Source: Orychophragmus violaceus (taxonomy: Eukaryota > Streptophyta > Magnoliopsida > Brassicales > Brassicaceae). From it: a stretch of DNA of 64,000 nucleotides. Shown one piece after another: positions 11,869 to 23,560 of this stretch. The stretch spans positions 253,001-317,000 of the forward strand of contig CM058240.1 in NCBI GenBank assembly GCA_030180135.1, in the 5' to 3' direction. Made by a program: the position numbers and the translations under genes. Each line of letters begins with the position of its first letter. Position 1 is the first letter of the stretch. The notes below the pieces were generated by a model. It did no database searches and was not told the origin of the DNA. It saw only the letters and a program-made list of their open reading frames with translations.

Positions 11869-12132
11869 GAGCAGGCCCATCGGTGAACCCCATTAGGGGG
11901 TTCTTATTTTAATTTTTTATTGTTTTTTTTTTTTTTTTTTTAGCTGGTGAAAAAAAAATTAAAAAAAAAATTAAAAAAAAAAAGTAACCAACCGGGTTCC
12001 GCCACGTGGCGAACCCGGATTCTAAAAAACTCCCAAATAAGAACCCCTCCTCCAACCACTCTCTTCCTTTATATTATAATATTGTTTTTTTTTTAGAACC
12101 CCACCCCCTAAGAACCGCCGATGGGGGTGGTC
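11869..12132. mobile_element. Tourist-like MITE, copy 2 (divergent)
   Basis: GAGCAGGCCCATCGGTGAACC ... CCGATGGGGGTGGTC ends flanked by TTA on both sides. The interior repeats the family layout (long T and A runs, ccgccacgtggcg core, gaacccggattct) but lacks the long palindrome of copies 1, 3 and 4, so it is an older or separate subfamily. The 63-codon frame starting at 12006 lies inside it and is spurious. Confidence 0.7.
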
Positions 12133-13779
12133 TTACATTCATTTGTTTTCTACATGCTGCTACTGTAAAATTTCAGTTATTTTTTTTTACTATATGAGGA
12201 ATATTTAATATAATATAATGAAAAATAAAATTATGTAAGTCAAAGAAAGGTGGAGCTAGGAGGAATCGGAATGAAGGAGAGGCCCGGAGAAGGAGGGGAA
12301 GGTGAGAGGGACACGTGGCAGAAGGAGAAGTGTGGTCCAAAGAAAAAGGAGTATCAGGGAGACGACACGTAAACCCAAATTAGAAAGCATGCCCATGTGA
12401 CATCTTAACTTTACATCACTCCTTTCACTTGCGTGGAACTTGTCTCTGTCACCCACTTTCATTCCTTCCCTCGTTATTATTCTTTTACTAAGCTTGATAA
12501 CACTTCAAAAGCTTTTTAAGTGTATTTTTAAAAACTTTTTTTATACTGTTAATCATATAATCTTTTTGTAAAATATATGTTTCTATAAAATTCTTATTAC
12601 ACATTTCAAAAACAAATAAAAATGGTATTTGTATCATCATTAATATATTTTTTCATTCATACCATATTTAAACCGCATTGCATTCTAAAATCGTTTCGCA
12701 AATATATCTATCATTCCTATCATAAATATTTACGTTTGTATGATGCCAAAAAAACTACATTTGTATACTACTATTCATTTTGTGCAAACACGAAACAAAA
12801 ACCAAAAATGGCTAGTCCTTAGTTTTAATTTCCACATATTAGATCTTCACATATTAAAGTTGTTGCAACTTTCTGGTTATGCACAACTCTTATCTTATCT
12901 CTATCTTAATCCACACCGTATTATTGTCATGCATGTGCTTCCACGTATTCTCTTCTTTCACGAAACTAAGTTTTATCTAGAAACATGCACGTTCGAGTTG
13001 ATATATATGTACACATATATCTACACTAATTAAGCGCATCAAATTTGAGAACGTGACGTTATAAATTTCCTTTTTAGTGACGTTATAAACTTATAAGAGA
13101 CAAAATGATGGCCCGAGACAGTGCACTCTGAAAATATAAAACTTTTAACATATGTGAGTTGTATGATGTGTCTTCTTCCAATTGTGAGAAAAGCTATGGG
13201 GGGACAGACAACTGAAAAAACTTTTATCCGTTTCATATTCTAATTGGATGATAGAAAAACAAACTTACACTACCCGAAATTCTGAATTCAAAACATTAAA
13301 GACGACATGGTTATATATACATCTATATATATGATATAATTTGGTATTAAGAATTTAAGACTAATGATCCGTTTTGTCTAACTAACATCTTTAATATCTT
13401 ACCTTAAAGTCGTATTTTGGTATAAAATAAATAAAGACAGAGTTACGTGAAACATAAAAACACTTAACAAACATTTTAGTTGTTAAAAAAACATTTTGAC
13501 ACTTTTTTTTTTTTTAAACATTTTGACACGTTTGATTATCTTTTTTTTTGAACCTGCAACGAAAGTACAATAGATAAGTTGAATTCTATCCTCTGCTCCA
13601 TTTGGAGGCCACGTGAACCACATCAGGTGCATAGCCGTCACTCAGTGTCAGGAATACATTTTCGTTTTCTTTCTGTATGAAATATTTATTTCTTGCTAAT
13701 TAGATACCTTTCCTATGATTCCTGTTCGTTTCCTAGCTCCTACGCATTACACACCTAAAAAGCACACTATATAACCTAA
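12133..13779. other. Intergenic DNA, no gene; several ACGTG motifs
   Basis: No coding gene seen. At 12250-12470 there is a more GC-balanced stretch with gacacgtggc and gacacgt motifs, and at about 13611 a ccacgtgaac motif. These resemble ABA/G-box elements but have no nearby gene, so no regulatory role is claimed. Short AT-rich frames at 12622-13033 have no coding character. Confidence 0.45.
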
Positions 13780-14034
13780 GAGCATGGCCATTGAGGTATC
13801 TTAAGGCTCGGGTTCTTAACTATTCACGTGGGTCCCACGTGAATAGTTAAGAACCCGGGTCCTAAAAATCCTTATTTAAGAACCGGTTCTTACACTGTTC
13901 ATGACACGTGGCGGCTTATCATTCGTCTAATTTTTTTTTTTGAATTTTTTTTTTTTTTTTACACTTTTCCCAAAAAAAAAAAAAAATTTTTTTTTTTAAG
14001 AACCCCCAAAGGGGGTTCATTGATGGTCATGCTC
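13780..14034 (-). mobile_element. Tourist-like MITE, copy 3 (inverted near-twin of copy 1)
   Basis: Reverse complement of copy 1 with very few differences, including the 17-bp-arm palindrome and the A/T tracts. Flanked by TAA on both sides. With copy 1 it forms a widely spaced inverted pair about 5.5 kb apart. Confidence 0.85.
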
Positions 14035-14221
14035 TAATTTATGGAGTATATTTTTTACCAAGTGTTCATTTTCTATAATGAAAATGTAGACTACTATTTA
14101 TTTATTTTAAAACTTTATTTGTTTTCTGTTTGACAGCATATACTATTTAAAACCTTTAATCATGTCAGTTATATAATATACAAATTTATTCTTTCTTCTT
14201 TATCCAGCATATTAACTTTAT

Positions 14222-15411
14222 AACGAAGTTGGGGAAAAAGCAAACGATTTTCGAAGTTCGCCCTAAGAGAGAAGCTCTCAGGCTCGTTTATCGAGGAAGC
14301 CGCCTCCGCCTTGGTTCTCGCTTTCTCCTCGGCCGGTGCCTTCTGCCGTGGCCGGGGAGGGTCTCGTCAACGCTCTTTTGCTCGTCCCGTCTCGAGTCCG
14401 CCGACAGAACGACGGTTGGTCGCCGTCTTCCTTCCTCCGGTCCCTGCCTCCTCATGTGCTCGTCGCCAGTCATCCTTGCCTCCGTCTGGTTCTTTATTTT
14501 GCGCCGTCGTGGTGTGTTCACCGCCGCCTCGTCTACCTGAGCCGGAGATCTAGCTCGCCGTTGTGGTGAGTCCGAGCTTTCGCGTCCGTTTTAGCTCATG
14601 TGCTCTTGTAGTTGGTGATAGATCTGATGTTGGGGTCGTAGTTTATGGGCTGGTTTGTGGGTTAGTTGTTAGGTTTAGATTTGGTTTGTGTTGTTTCCGG
14701 TTCTTTAGTCGTGGTTTGAGATGTGGTCTTTGGATTCAGTCTAAGGATTTCGTTGGTACCTCTGCTTTACAGACATCGTTGATTCATGATTCATGCTTGA
14801 CTTGCGTTGTTGTTTCGTCTTGATTCGTTGCGGGTGATTGTTTTGGGTGCTTTCCTCCCCTTTTTTCCTCCGGGTTAGTGTTCGGGGAAGTTTGGGTTTG
14901 GTTTGGCTTCGGTAGTTCCAATTCTGTGGAGATTTGGATTCTTTTTAGGCTTCTATCTAGGTGGTGTATGGGCACATAGAAGTGTGTCGCAACCGTATCC
15001 GAAAGTGTCTTAGAATTCTTTCTTAGGAGTTTTTCTTGTCGGGTTATGGAGTCTTGTTTCTTTTGAGTTTGAGAGAGGGTCTTTCAGTTACTGTTCGGGA
15101 AGTTGATGGTATCGTTGGTGGGCCGTGGGCAACAACGATATATCTCGCTCTAGCATCTCCGCACGGATAAAGACTTGCAGTTTCGGTTTGCTTTTGTTTG
15201 GTCTTGGATTGTATCGATTGCTTTTCTGTTTTAGTTGTAGGTTTTGTTTCCGGGGATATTCTTGTTTTCCGCCAGCTTAGTTTCCCTTTATGGGTTTTGT
15301 TTCCGGAGAAAGTTCTGTTTTCTGCCGGCTCGTGTATCCCAAAAACGCATCCTACTTTGGTTTAATATAATATATAACTTTAGATGAAAAAAAAAAAAAA
15401 CGAAGTTGGGG
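14222..15411 (+). mobile_element. Sadhu-like retroposon with poly(A) and 13-bp target duplication
   Basis: The 13-mer aacgaagttgggg flanks the unit (14222-14234 and 15399-15411). The 3' end is ...ttaatataatatataactttagatg followed by a run of 14 A. The interior (about 1.16 kb) has no credible protein. It is related to the minus-strand unit at 18881-19538: both share gagagagggtctttcag-like, gtgggccgtgggc and ggcttctatyta-ggt motifs in the same order. A non-coding family with poly(A) and target duplications matches Sadhu retroposons of Brassicaceae. Short frames at 14229-14823 are treated as spurious. Confidence 0.75.
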
Positions 15412-15700
15412 TTGAAGCTCTTGAAATACAGAAGTGCAAGCTAAGTATGTGATGTTAAAAGCTAACAACTAATTATTCACAAAGCCTTCGGTGAATTTGT
15501 ATTAGCTTATACAGTGTGTGTATTTTGTCTTTTTCTTACACCATGTAACTTTGAAATTATTTTACAAAATATCTCTCACACAACTTCAACGTCGATGATA
15601 CGTGTATTTCGTCTTGTTTTCCTGAAACATAAAAATAATGGATTTCTGTCGTTTGAGGTAACATGATTCTATGAATTTTGTTTCCCGGCGTTATGATAGT
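15412..15700. other. Intergenic DNA, no feature recognised
   Basis: Nothing recognised on either strand. Confidence 0.4.
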
Positions 15701-15715
15701 TTATTGCATAATGGG

Positions 15716-15955
15716 TTCTATTGGTGAACAAAAGCGGAACGGTAAGATTAGCGATAAGAGAAAGTGGTAAGCGGTTAGAGAATAGTGCAAAGAGGTAAGA
15801 ACAAGCGGTTAGAGAAAGCGGTAAGAAAAAGTAGAGAGAGAAAAATTTAATATTATTTTTGCTAACTCTTTGATGATTAGTGACCGTCAAAGCGGTAAAC
15901 CTCTTACCGCAGCGGTAAAAGGTTACCATTCGCAGCCAATAAATTCCGTTAAACA
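15716..15955 (+). mobile_element. Non-autonomous DNA element related to the PP2C intron insertion
   Basis: Starts attggtgaacaaaagcggaacggt and is rich in (a)gcggtaag/cggttag subterminal repeats; the right end is rich in the complement (ttaccgc). The same first ~25 bases and a later gaatagtgcaaag recur at 20720-20800 in the PP2C gene. The clustered subterminal repeats suggest a small hAT-like element. A clean terminal repeat and target duplication were not found, so the class is uncertain. Confidence 0.45.
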
Positions 15956-15959
15956 TGAT

Positions 15960-16690
15960 AAAAATAAGGGTACAAATGGTAGTAGATGAGTGGAATAAAT
16001 AGAATAAGAATTAGTGAAATTAAATTAGAGGAATAGAATCAAGTTACGCTCATTTTTTTCCTTTTTCTAAGAGTACGGGAACAATTTTCAGCAGAACTCT
16101 TTATTTTTTCTTTTAAAATGTGGACCCTATAATATTCCACTAAATTTTTTTAAAAAAACACCAAATAGATGTATTTTAGAAGAACTCAACTTAATAACTT
16201 ATTTCATTAGATTTTGGTCCTCCAAAAAAACAACCATTTGCACCCTAAGAGTTTTTATATGTTCCCATACGTACAAAGCGTAGGAGGTCATGTTCAGTTA
16301 ATCGCCCAGTGGAAAATTATAACACTTTATGAAGAAGAAGAAAAACATTGAACAAACGATTATGTTTCAAACAAATCACTAAAAAAGAAAATACTGGAAG
16401 ATTCGTGGTTATTTATAGACTTATAGTCACTACACAAGCTAGTGTAGTGTAAAATAATAATCAGTAGGGTGCTTTTCAAATCGAAATGAGTGGTCTCGAG
16501 CTCCGAAAACAAATAAAAAGAACCCTATAATTGACTAATAAGCAGTATATAAACTAAATACTACAAACAAAGACAGAGACAGTTTGTATTTCATACGGTT
16601 TGTTGACAAGACGAATTAAATTAAACAAACAATTAATATCCAATAGTTATCCACATATGATCGGATGACTTGTTTTCCTTGGTCGCCTAA
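15960..16690. other. Intergenic DNA, no feature recognised
   Basis: No coding frame, RNA gene or element boundary recognised. Confidence 0.45.
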
Positions 16691-16945
16691 CGGCATGAAC
16701 ATTGAAGGTTCTTAAGGGGTGGAGTTCTTAACTATTCACGTGGGTCCCACGTGAATAGTTAAGAACCGGGTTCTAAAAATCCTTATTTAAGAACCGGTTC
16801 TTACACTGTTTATGACACGTGGCAGCTTGTCATTCGCCCAATTTTTTTTTTTTCAATTTTTTTTTTTTTTACACTTTTCCCAAAAAAAAAAAAAAAAAAA
16901 AATTTTTTAAGAACCCCACACAAGGGTTCAGTGATGTTCATGCTC
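16691..16945 (-). mobile_element. Tourist-like MITE, copy 4
   Basis: Same orientation as copy 3, with the conserved palindrome (arms ttaactattcacgtggg), the aaccggttctt motif and the T/A runs. The left terminus is mutated (cggcatgaac instead of gagcatgg-c) and the flanks taa/tta are no longer identical, so this is an older copy. Confidence 0.75.
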
Positions 16946-17334
16946 TTAGGGATCCACACCACGTCTCTTGTCCACAATAGTCAGCACCCTCGTTCATATG
17001 TTTTCTACTTTCATTAATATTTATGAACGCAAAGACACTTCTGAAAATGTTCTAACATATATGTATATTATTTGATAAATATCATATATACCAAATGAAT
17101 AAGCTACAATAATCTGCTTCTCAATTTAGTATATCGAACTAAGAATATCTCAAATGTTCAACCTATATAACTTAAAATGCGTACCTATATTTGAATGTGT
17201 ATATCATACATTTATACTAATACAACCATTTTAAATTCAATGCATTATCCTAGCTAAATAAAAATAAATAGCTGATGGCATAAGTGTAAATAAAGGGAAA
17301 GAGAACCCAAGAACAAGGTCACAATCTTCCCGCT

Positions 17335-17343
17335 TATAAAAAA
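17335..17343 (+). promoter_or_regulatory. TATA box of HB53
   Basis: TATAAAAAA about 110 bp before the HB53 start codon, followed by a C/A-rich leader and an aga-rich stretch just before the ATG. Position and sequence fit a plant core promoter. Confidence 0.55.
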
Positions 17344-17445
17344 GCATCTCATAACACTCAACCTCACCAAAGTCATATCCTAACATAGTCAGAGAAATAC
17401 AGCAACCCTTGTCTGAAAAAAATTAGAGAGAGAGTGAGATAAAGA

Positions 17446-18770
17446 ATGGATCAAACGGTGCTAGACTCTCAAGTATATCCATACACGACCCAAACCCACA
17501 GCCAGTGTATCCTCGTTAACCAGATCGATGGATCATCATCAGGCGAGGGATTAAAGCCGGTGAAGCGACGGAGGAAGAGGAGGAGCAAAGGGTCGTCAAC
17601 CACCAACGAATATGACGTGGAGGCGATGGGAGCGATGTTGAGGAAGAGGAAGCTGACGGATGAGCAAGTGAATATGCTCGAATATAGCTTCGAGAACGAG
17701 CACAAGCTTGAGTCAGGGAGGAAAGAGAAGATCGCCGGAGAGTTAGGTCTTGACCCAAGACAGGTGGCTGTATGGTTCCAGAACCGCCGTGCACGGTGGA
17801 AGAACAAGAAACTCGAGGAAGAGTACGCTAAACTCAAGAGCCAACACGACTCCGTCGTCCTCGGCCAATGCCAGCTCGAGTCTCAGGTATAAACTTTTAT
17901 CTTCATCATTATAAAACAGAGAAATATATTGGTTTGTCGAATTTCATGTTGACTGTTTATTAAAATGAATAATTTTACCCTTTTTGGATATTCTTGAATT
18001 ACTTATGATAATTAGTGTTCATAACTACGTGTATAAATATATATAGATATGATAACGTTGTTATTAATAAGTTTTGTTAAATATTTAGGATCTGAAATTT
18101 AGCTAGGACTTAGGAAAGGGACCACAAATGACATGAATGGATTAGTTCGTCATCTTTTTTTTCTTATCCAATGTTTAAAGAAAACAGTTGTCCGTACAAT
18201 CTCAGTTGGGCTCATGATAGCCCATTTGGAGTTACCACTGAATTAACGCCACGTATAATTACTTTTCTGCATCTGGGCCGACATGCTAGAAAACATCCTC
18301 GTTTGATTTGATGCATATTTATTACTATATTTATAATACGGTTGGATCGATAATGAAAACAAAAATTTAATTTGTCACTAAAATAAATGTTGAATGGGTC
18401 CAAACACAATATTTTTGGTCAAGAAAATTATGTTTTAGGTACAAAAAATGAATTGTACATCTCACTCTTTACTTCACTTAATGGCGGTCATTGAAATTAA
18501 TTACATGTTTATATATTATTTTTGCAGGTATTACAACTGACAAAACAATTAACTGAAGCTCAAAATGAAATTACAAAACTTTCGGAACGACTTGCTCAAG
18601 AAACATCAACAAACAGCTCAAGTTCATCGCTTTCTGTTGAAGCCAATGATCATGCACCAATTGATTTCGAGTTTGTTCCGGATACTAACTACAATATCCC
18701 ATTTTACATGTTGGATAATAATTATTTACAAAACATGGAGTATTGGGATGGTTTGTATGTGAACAACTAA
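17446..18770 (+). CDS. HB53: HD-Zip class I transcription factor HB53
   Basis: Two exons, 17446-17886 and 18528-18770 (intron gtataaac...ttttgcag), encode 227 residues. The homeodomain (about residues 65-125) contains the invariant helix-3 VAVWFQNRRARWKNKK. The leucine zipper follows directly and is split by the intron (KLEEEYAKLK...LESQ | VLQLTKQL). The acidic, Ser-rich C terminus ends with the HB53-like FYMLDNNYLQNMEYWDGLYV. HD-Zip I factors bind CAATNATTG as dimers in the nucleus; Arabidopsis HB53 is auxin- and cytokinin-responsive in roots (family knowledge). The basic KRRRKRRSKG near residues 42-51 is a likely nuclear localisation signal. The Raf-like kinase gene that follows HB53 in Arabidopsis (recalled) is absent here; a retroposon occupies the downstream gap. 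Confidence 0.95.
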
Positions 18771-18869
18771 AAATATTTGGAGTCTATGGATGAAAACATG
18801 TTTAAGTTAATGTATAAATAGATGTTGGCCAAACTGTTGTAAATGTAGTGTTTTAAATATCTATTTTAA

Positions 18870-19549
18870 TATATAACTTGTTTTTTTTTTTTTTTTGTCA
18901 TCTGATGGGATTATATTAATAAAAGAGAAATACAAGAGTTTCATACAAAGCCCAAAGAACAGGCACCACAGCCCAAAGAACAGGCAAACAAAGCCCAAGA
19001 AACAAGCAACATAAGCCCAAGGAACAGGCAACATAAGCCTAAAGAACAGACAACAAAAGCCCATAAAGGGTTGCTAGAACCTACAGCTAAAAAGGATAAA
19101 AATCGATAAATCCAAAAGATAACAATAGCAACTCAGACTTGGACATTGTGGCAACCGCAAAAAAAAAAAAAGAGCGAGGGAAATCACCGTAGCCCACGGC
19201 TCACCAAACGACAACCCCAACTACCTGGAGACTCACAGAGAGACACTCTCTCACCAACCCAGAACCCAGAACCCAGAACCAAGACTTCAAAATCCGATAA
19301 GAAAGAACCTAAGAAAGTTCTCCTACACCTCTCTCGGAAACGGTAAAGACGCACTCATAAACGTCTAATGAATACCTAAATAGAAGCCCTCAACAAATCC
19401 AAATCTCCAACGAAGTCTAAACAATCCAAAAACCGATCTAGACAATAAAAATCGGATTGAAAAGCACTCTAAACGAAACCAAGTTAGCCACATAAATCCA
19501 AGTTGAGAAGCTAGAGCCAAAATCAAAGCACTCAAAATTATATAACTTG
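18870..19549 (-). mobile_element. 5'-truncated Sadhu-like retroposon with 11-bp target duplication
   Basis: The 11-mer tatataacttg occurs at 18870-18880 and 19539-19549. Just inside the left copy is a run of 17 T, the minus-strand poly(A) tail. Read on the minus strand, the end is ...ttaatataatcccatcagatgac-A(n), very like the 3' end of the 14235-15398 unit, and blocks of the body match that unit in order. It is shorter (about 660 bp), so it probably lacks the 5' part. It also contains 4-5 short repeats of gcccaaagaacaggca (18948-19060). Confidence 0.75.
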
Positions 19550-19774
19550 GTTATTCACTCTCTTCTTTTTCCCATAGTTAGTTTCATACATAAAAATTCT
19601 GACTAAAAGTAATATATTTGTATATTACTAATAAGGATAATTTAGAGATGTGAACATGTGAACATATTTGGTCAGTTTTATTCAAAAAAAAAAAGAGAAC
19701 ATATTTGGTCAGTTATTACCGTGACAAAAAATTAAAACAAAACCAAAGGATGATCAGTTGAACTGAGTTTTGTC

Positions 19775-21453
19775 TTAAGCTGGTGTAACGTAAGACACGA
19801 CGGCGGTAATGTCATCAAGCTTTCCTCCGTAATACCTGAAGCCAGCCTCCTGAGCCGCAGCTGCGAAAGGACTCTGCCGTTTCCTGTCTACTGCTCTCGC
19901 ACGTGCCAAATCCGCAATCTTCTGCGCCGTGGCTTTCGGGTCTAAACCGGCCCTAACCGAACTAACCACCACACCTGTGATCTCCTCGTTGTATAGATTA
20001 TCATACACGCCATCTGTTCCCGCCACAATCACATCTCCAGACTCCACATCAATCATGAAAACCTAATTCAAATACTCACCAGTTAAAACCGAACCAAATC
20101 CAACAACCGAGAAATGTGTCCTGATGTGGTTTAAGTAGTTTGCAGTCTTATTAAGACTTCAGAAGAACAGACCTGACCGGAGTGAGGCATATCAGCACTG
20201 TTTCCACTCTCTAATTGATAAGTAAAGTTGAAACCGTGCTGCTGAACCGGTGACTGAAACACCGTGGTCCCATCTCTAACCACCGTGAATCCACTGTCTC
20301 CGAGATTGATAGCGTGTAATCCCTGAAACAAGAAAACATTTTAAACACAACAAAATGTGGTTTTTGTTCACTCACAGGCAAAAACTACCTTCTCTGTTAG
20401 AGCGATGATACAAGCCGTGGACGAGCCTTTGGCTCTGGTTTGAGAATGTGCTTTCTCTAACACCATTAACGGGTCAATAGAAGAACCCTTAGCCTGTTCT
20501 TGAATTGCTGATACAGAGTAAGACATTAGTTCACGAGAAAACAAGCCAGCATTGACACCAACTTCTGCCCAACCGCCAACTCCATCTGCAACTCCAATAG
20601 CTTGTTCTTCATCGCAGATAAAGTGAGCGTCTTCTCCACCTGTAGCTTCTTTTTCAGGATGTGGTAGATAATAGGAACCAGACACTAGCTTCAAACACCT
20701 GCTCAAGAAACATCGGGTCTGATTGGTGAACAAAAGCAGAACGGTTATATTAACGGTTAGCAGAAGTGTTAAACGGTTGAATAGTGCAAAGCTGTTAGCG
20801 AAAAAGCTAAGAGTAACCGTTTTTACTGTAGCTTTTGATAACGTTTTCGTAATTGGTAACAAACAAAACGGTATGTCTTTAACGTTTTTACTATTGGTAC
20901 CCCAGTCAAACCCATCATATACTAAAAACTTAGAATCATGTATTTTTTTTTTTTACTTGGTCACAAAAAAGATTTAGAAAACTTACTTGAGAGATGTAGT
21001 ACTTGGTGATGAACCTGAAAGCGCAGAGTCTTGAGAACTAGACAGCTCTTGATCCGGTCTTACTGAGAAACATGCAGTAGATGTATGAATACTCTTGGAC
21101 AATGACCCAAAGACTGCACGAGTCTTGTCAAGTGGATCAATGACAGAATAGTGACAGACCAATCGGTTCTTCATCTGGTCTCTCTTCCTAAGTCTCATGC
21201 TAGCTACAGGAGAATCAAGAGTGAAGAAGCTAACAGCACCACTTGGATGCTTTTTAGTGAGGTCTAAACCATTTGCACAAGTTGTAAACAAATCATCCAA
21301 GTAAGCGTCACCAAACACTGGTAAAGAACCAGAAGCAGCCATAGCTCGTCTTCTCCTTCCGGTTAGAGTAAACCGGGAGCAATCAGAAAACAATCTCCTT
21401 TGAAACCCAAATTGAGAAACAGGGTTTAATCTTGAGAGAGCAGTTGCTGACAT
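19775..21453 (-). CDS. PP2C-family protein phosphatase (PPM type, At5g66720-like)
   Basis: Four exons on the minus strand, 21453-20987, 20698-20389, 20322-20173 and 20062-19775, join in phase to give 404 residues. It is a Mg/Mn-dependent Ser/Thr phosphatase. The metal-binding motifs are in order: GGEDAHF, GVADGVGGWAEVG, GLHAINLGDSGF, GTDGVYDN and GGKLDDITAVVSYV. The N terminus (MSATALSRLNPVSQFGFQRR, followed by Ser/Arg-rich sequence) looks like an organellar transit peptide, as in the plant 'probable PP2C 55/80' subgroup. The start is the conserved family start. The large first intron (20986-20699) contains a transposon-like insertion (20719-20900). All key acidic residues appear intact. Confidence 0.9.
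20719..20900 (+). mobile_element. DNA-element-like insertion in PP2C intron 1
   Basis: Starts gattggtgaacaaaagcagaacggt, close to the start of the 15716-15955 unit. It shares taacggtta-type repeats and gaatagtgcaaag with it at matching distance. It lies wholly between the donor at 20986 and the acceptor at 20699 and leaves both splice sites intact. Element class not determined. Confidence 0.5.
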
Positions 21454-23560
21454 CTGAATAAATAAAAACCATTGCTAATCAACCAAGAAATCATCCATGA
21501 ATTTACAGCCTGTAATAATAAAAAAAAATTCTTACCAAAATTGAACTAAACTCCACCAATTAAAAAAATGTTCTTACCTGATTCTTCACTGTTTCGTATC
21601 TCTTCGGAGGAATTAGGTTTTAGGATTGAAGAAGTGAAAGCAGTCACCACATAATATGGAGAAAAATATATTAAAAAATCTCCAGTTTTTTTTTTGTTGG
21701 GTCAGATATGGTTATTACCAAACGTTTTAATGTGGCCGAATTGCATCAGCCGTTGAGGTCAAATCGGAATTTTGTAAGCCTGTAATATTTTTTTGTTTGT
21801 TCGTGGTCTTATTGGATATCTCTGGCCCAATCATAATATAGCTTTGTGAACTTGAATTATTCTTGGACTAACGGGCTTCAAATATTTATGGGCCTATAGT
21901 GTATCTAGTATCTACACTAGAAATAGCAATATGCTTTCAAATTCACTAATTTTAATTATGATTTTTAGTTTGGAATTTAAATGATTTTCATTTGAGTATT
22001 AAACATGTCATTATTTAAGAGTTATGCCATGAATGATGATTTTAAATTTGTGTTTGTCAAATGCGTTTTGTTCCGATTAGACATGCGGTATCCTACGGCT
22101 TTCTAAACCTCATGACTACCATCCATATGTGTGTCGCATTACATCCGAAATTTTTTGGGGTGGCCAAACACAGTTCAAATGCATTTTTTCAAAACCTTTT
22201 TACGTTATCAACTAAATAATTTTTGTGTAATTAGTGTTTTCTTAAGAAAAACAATTTGTTTACACCAAATGAAAAAACTGTAACTATCTTACAAATACAT
22301 TTTTTCTACATATACCACAACTATACTCTAAAACCAGTTTTTCCACACATCCAAATAAGATAAGATGTTACTATTGAGACTGTTGGTAAATTATATTTTT
22401 GTGATGTCTTCTCCAGTCTCTAAAAGGAAATAAGAGGATAATACCATCACTATTATGGACCTACGATGCGATGGAAACATCAAAATCCAAAATCTTTGGT
22501 CGATTCTCCAATCAAATCAATGGTCAAGTCGATTGCTATTTTTCGGATGATCTGGCCAAAATTAGAGGCCATTTTAGTTTCGAAAGCTTTTATATTTGGA
22601 AAAATATCCCCACCACACCACCTTCCAAAAAAAGATGAGACTTCTTTTAAGCCAAAGGTCAAGTATCAATCTCATCTACTCATTTTCCCATTAACGCAAC
22701 AATTCGATTCAGTGTTTTATGACAGCAAGCAAAACACATTAACCATAGAAACTTCAAACCCCCCAATGATTGTTATCATCTCATCATGGTCACTATCATC
22801 AATTTTAACCCGGACTTCTTTTTGAAATCTATCTACTTCCAATACTCAAACTAGATATTGATGTTCGGTTCTTTCAGTTTTCGGTTGCAGAGATTTATGA
22901 TTCATTCGGTTATTTAGAAAATTCGGTTTGATTCTTTCCGGTTTCGATTCGGTTCGGTTCTTTCAAGTAATTTAAATATAAATTCGGGTAATTTTGGTAA
23001 AATATCGGTTAATTCGAATAAAAATTTGGATAATAGGATAGTTAGGATAAACAAGAAGATATTTTCAGATATTTTAATTAAAAAGTATTCAGATTATTTC
23101 AAATAATTTAGTTTTCTTAGTAATATTTGGATAATTTTGGTTATTCGGTTACTTTAAATCTAAATATAATTAATATTTTAGGTAGAAAAATCATATTTCA
23201 GTTAGTTTAGATACACATTTAATTTTCGGTTTGATTCCGGTTTGATTATTTTGGTTTAAAAATTAGGAACCATTTGAGTATTTACAAAATTTGGATCGGC
23301 GGATTCGGTTCTCAGTTTTCTGCCTAGACCTACCTCAAACTCATACAAAACATACAAAAATTATATCAAGATGAACTAAAAAAATCATTTTGTTATTGTT
23401 TTTGCTAGATAGAAGCTTTATTTACTATATAATAAAAATATCACTGGGGAATAACACTAAAGCTTTCACTAACACAAAATACCAAAAGATCTAAAACATG
23501 ATACATACTTCAAAACACTATATACTACACTGTTCTCTTCTACTTTCATGTCTTTCTCTC
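21454..23560. other. Intergenic region between PP2C and IDD1
   Basis: Shared region upstream of PP2C and downstream of IDD1. The part at 21580-21700 is the probable PP2C leader and promoter. From about 22860 to 23330 there are many cggttcggttt motifs; its right part (about 23150-23330) resembles 29800-29995, so it is a dispersed repeat. The 119-codon frame at 22466-22825 matches no family I know. Confidence 0.5.
23150..23330 (+). repeat. Dispersed cggtt-rich repeat, copy 1
   Basis: Shares blocks atatttcagttagttt, ttattttggtt and atttacaaaatttggatcgg, in the same order and spacing, with 29815-29995. Probably the end of an old transposon family common in Brassicaceae; class unknown. Confidence 0.5.

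Noticed and set aside
14229..14823. Several 77-103 codon plus-strand frames
   Set aside because: They overlap in different phases inside a target-duplication-flanked non-coding retroposon; composition follows GC-rich codon-free sequence.
22466..22825. 119-codon plus-strand frame
   Set aside because: No recognisable family, no promoter or intron context, and a shadow frame lies on the other strand.
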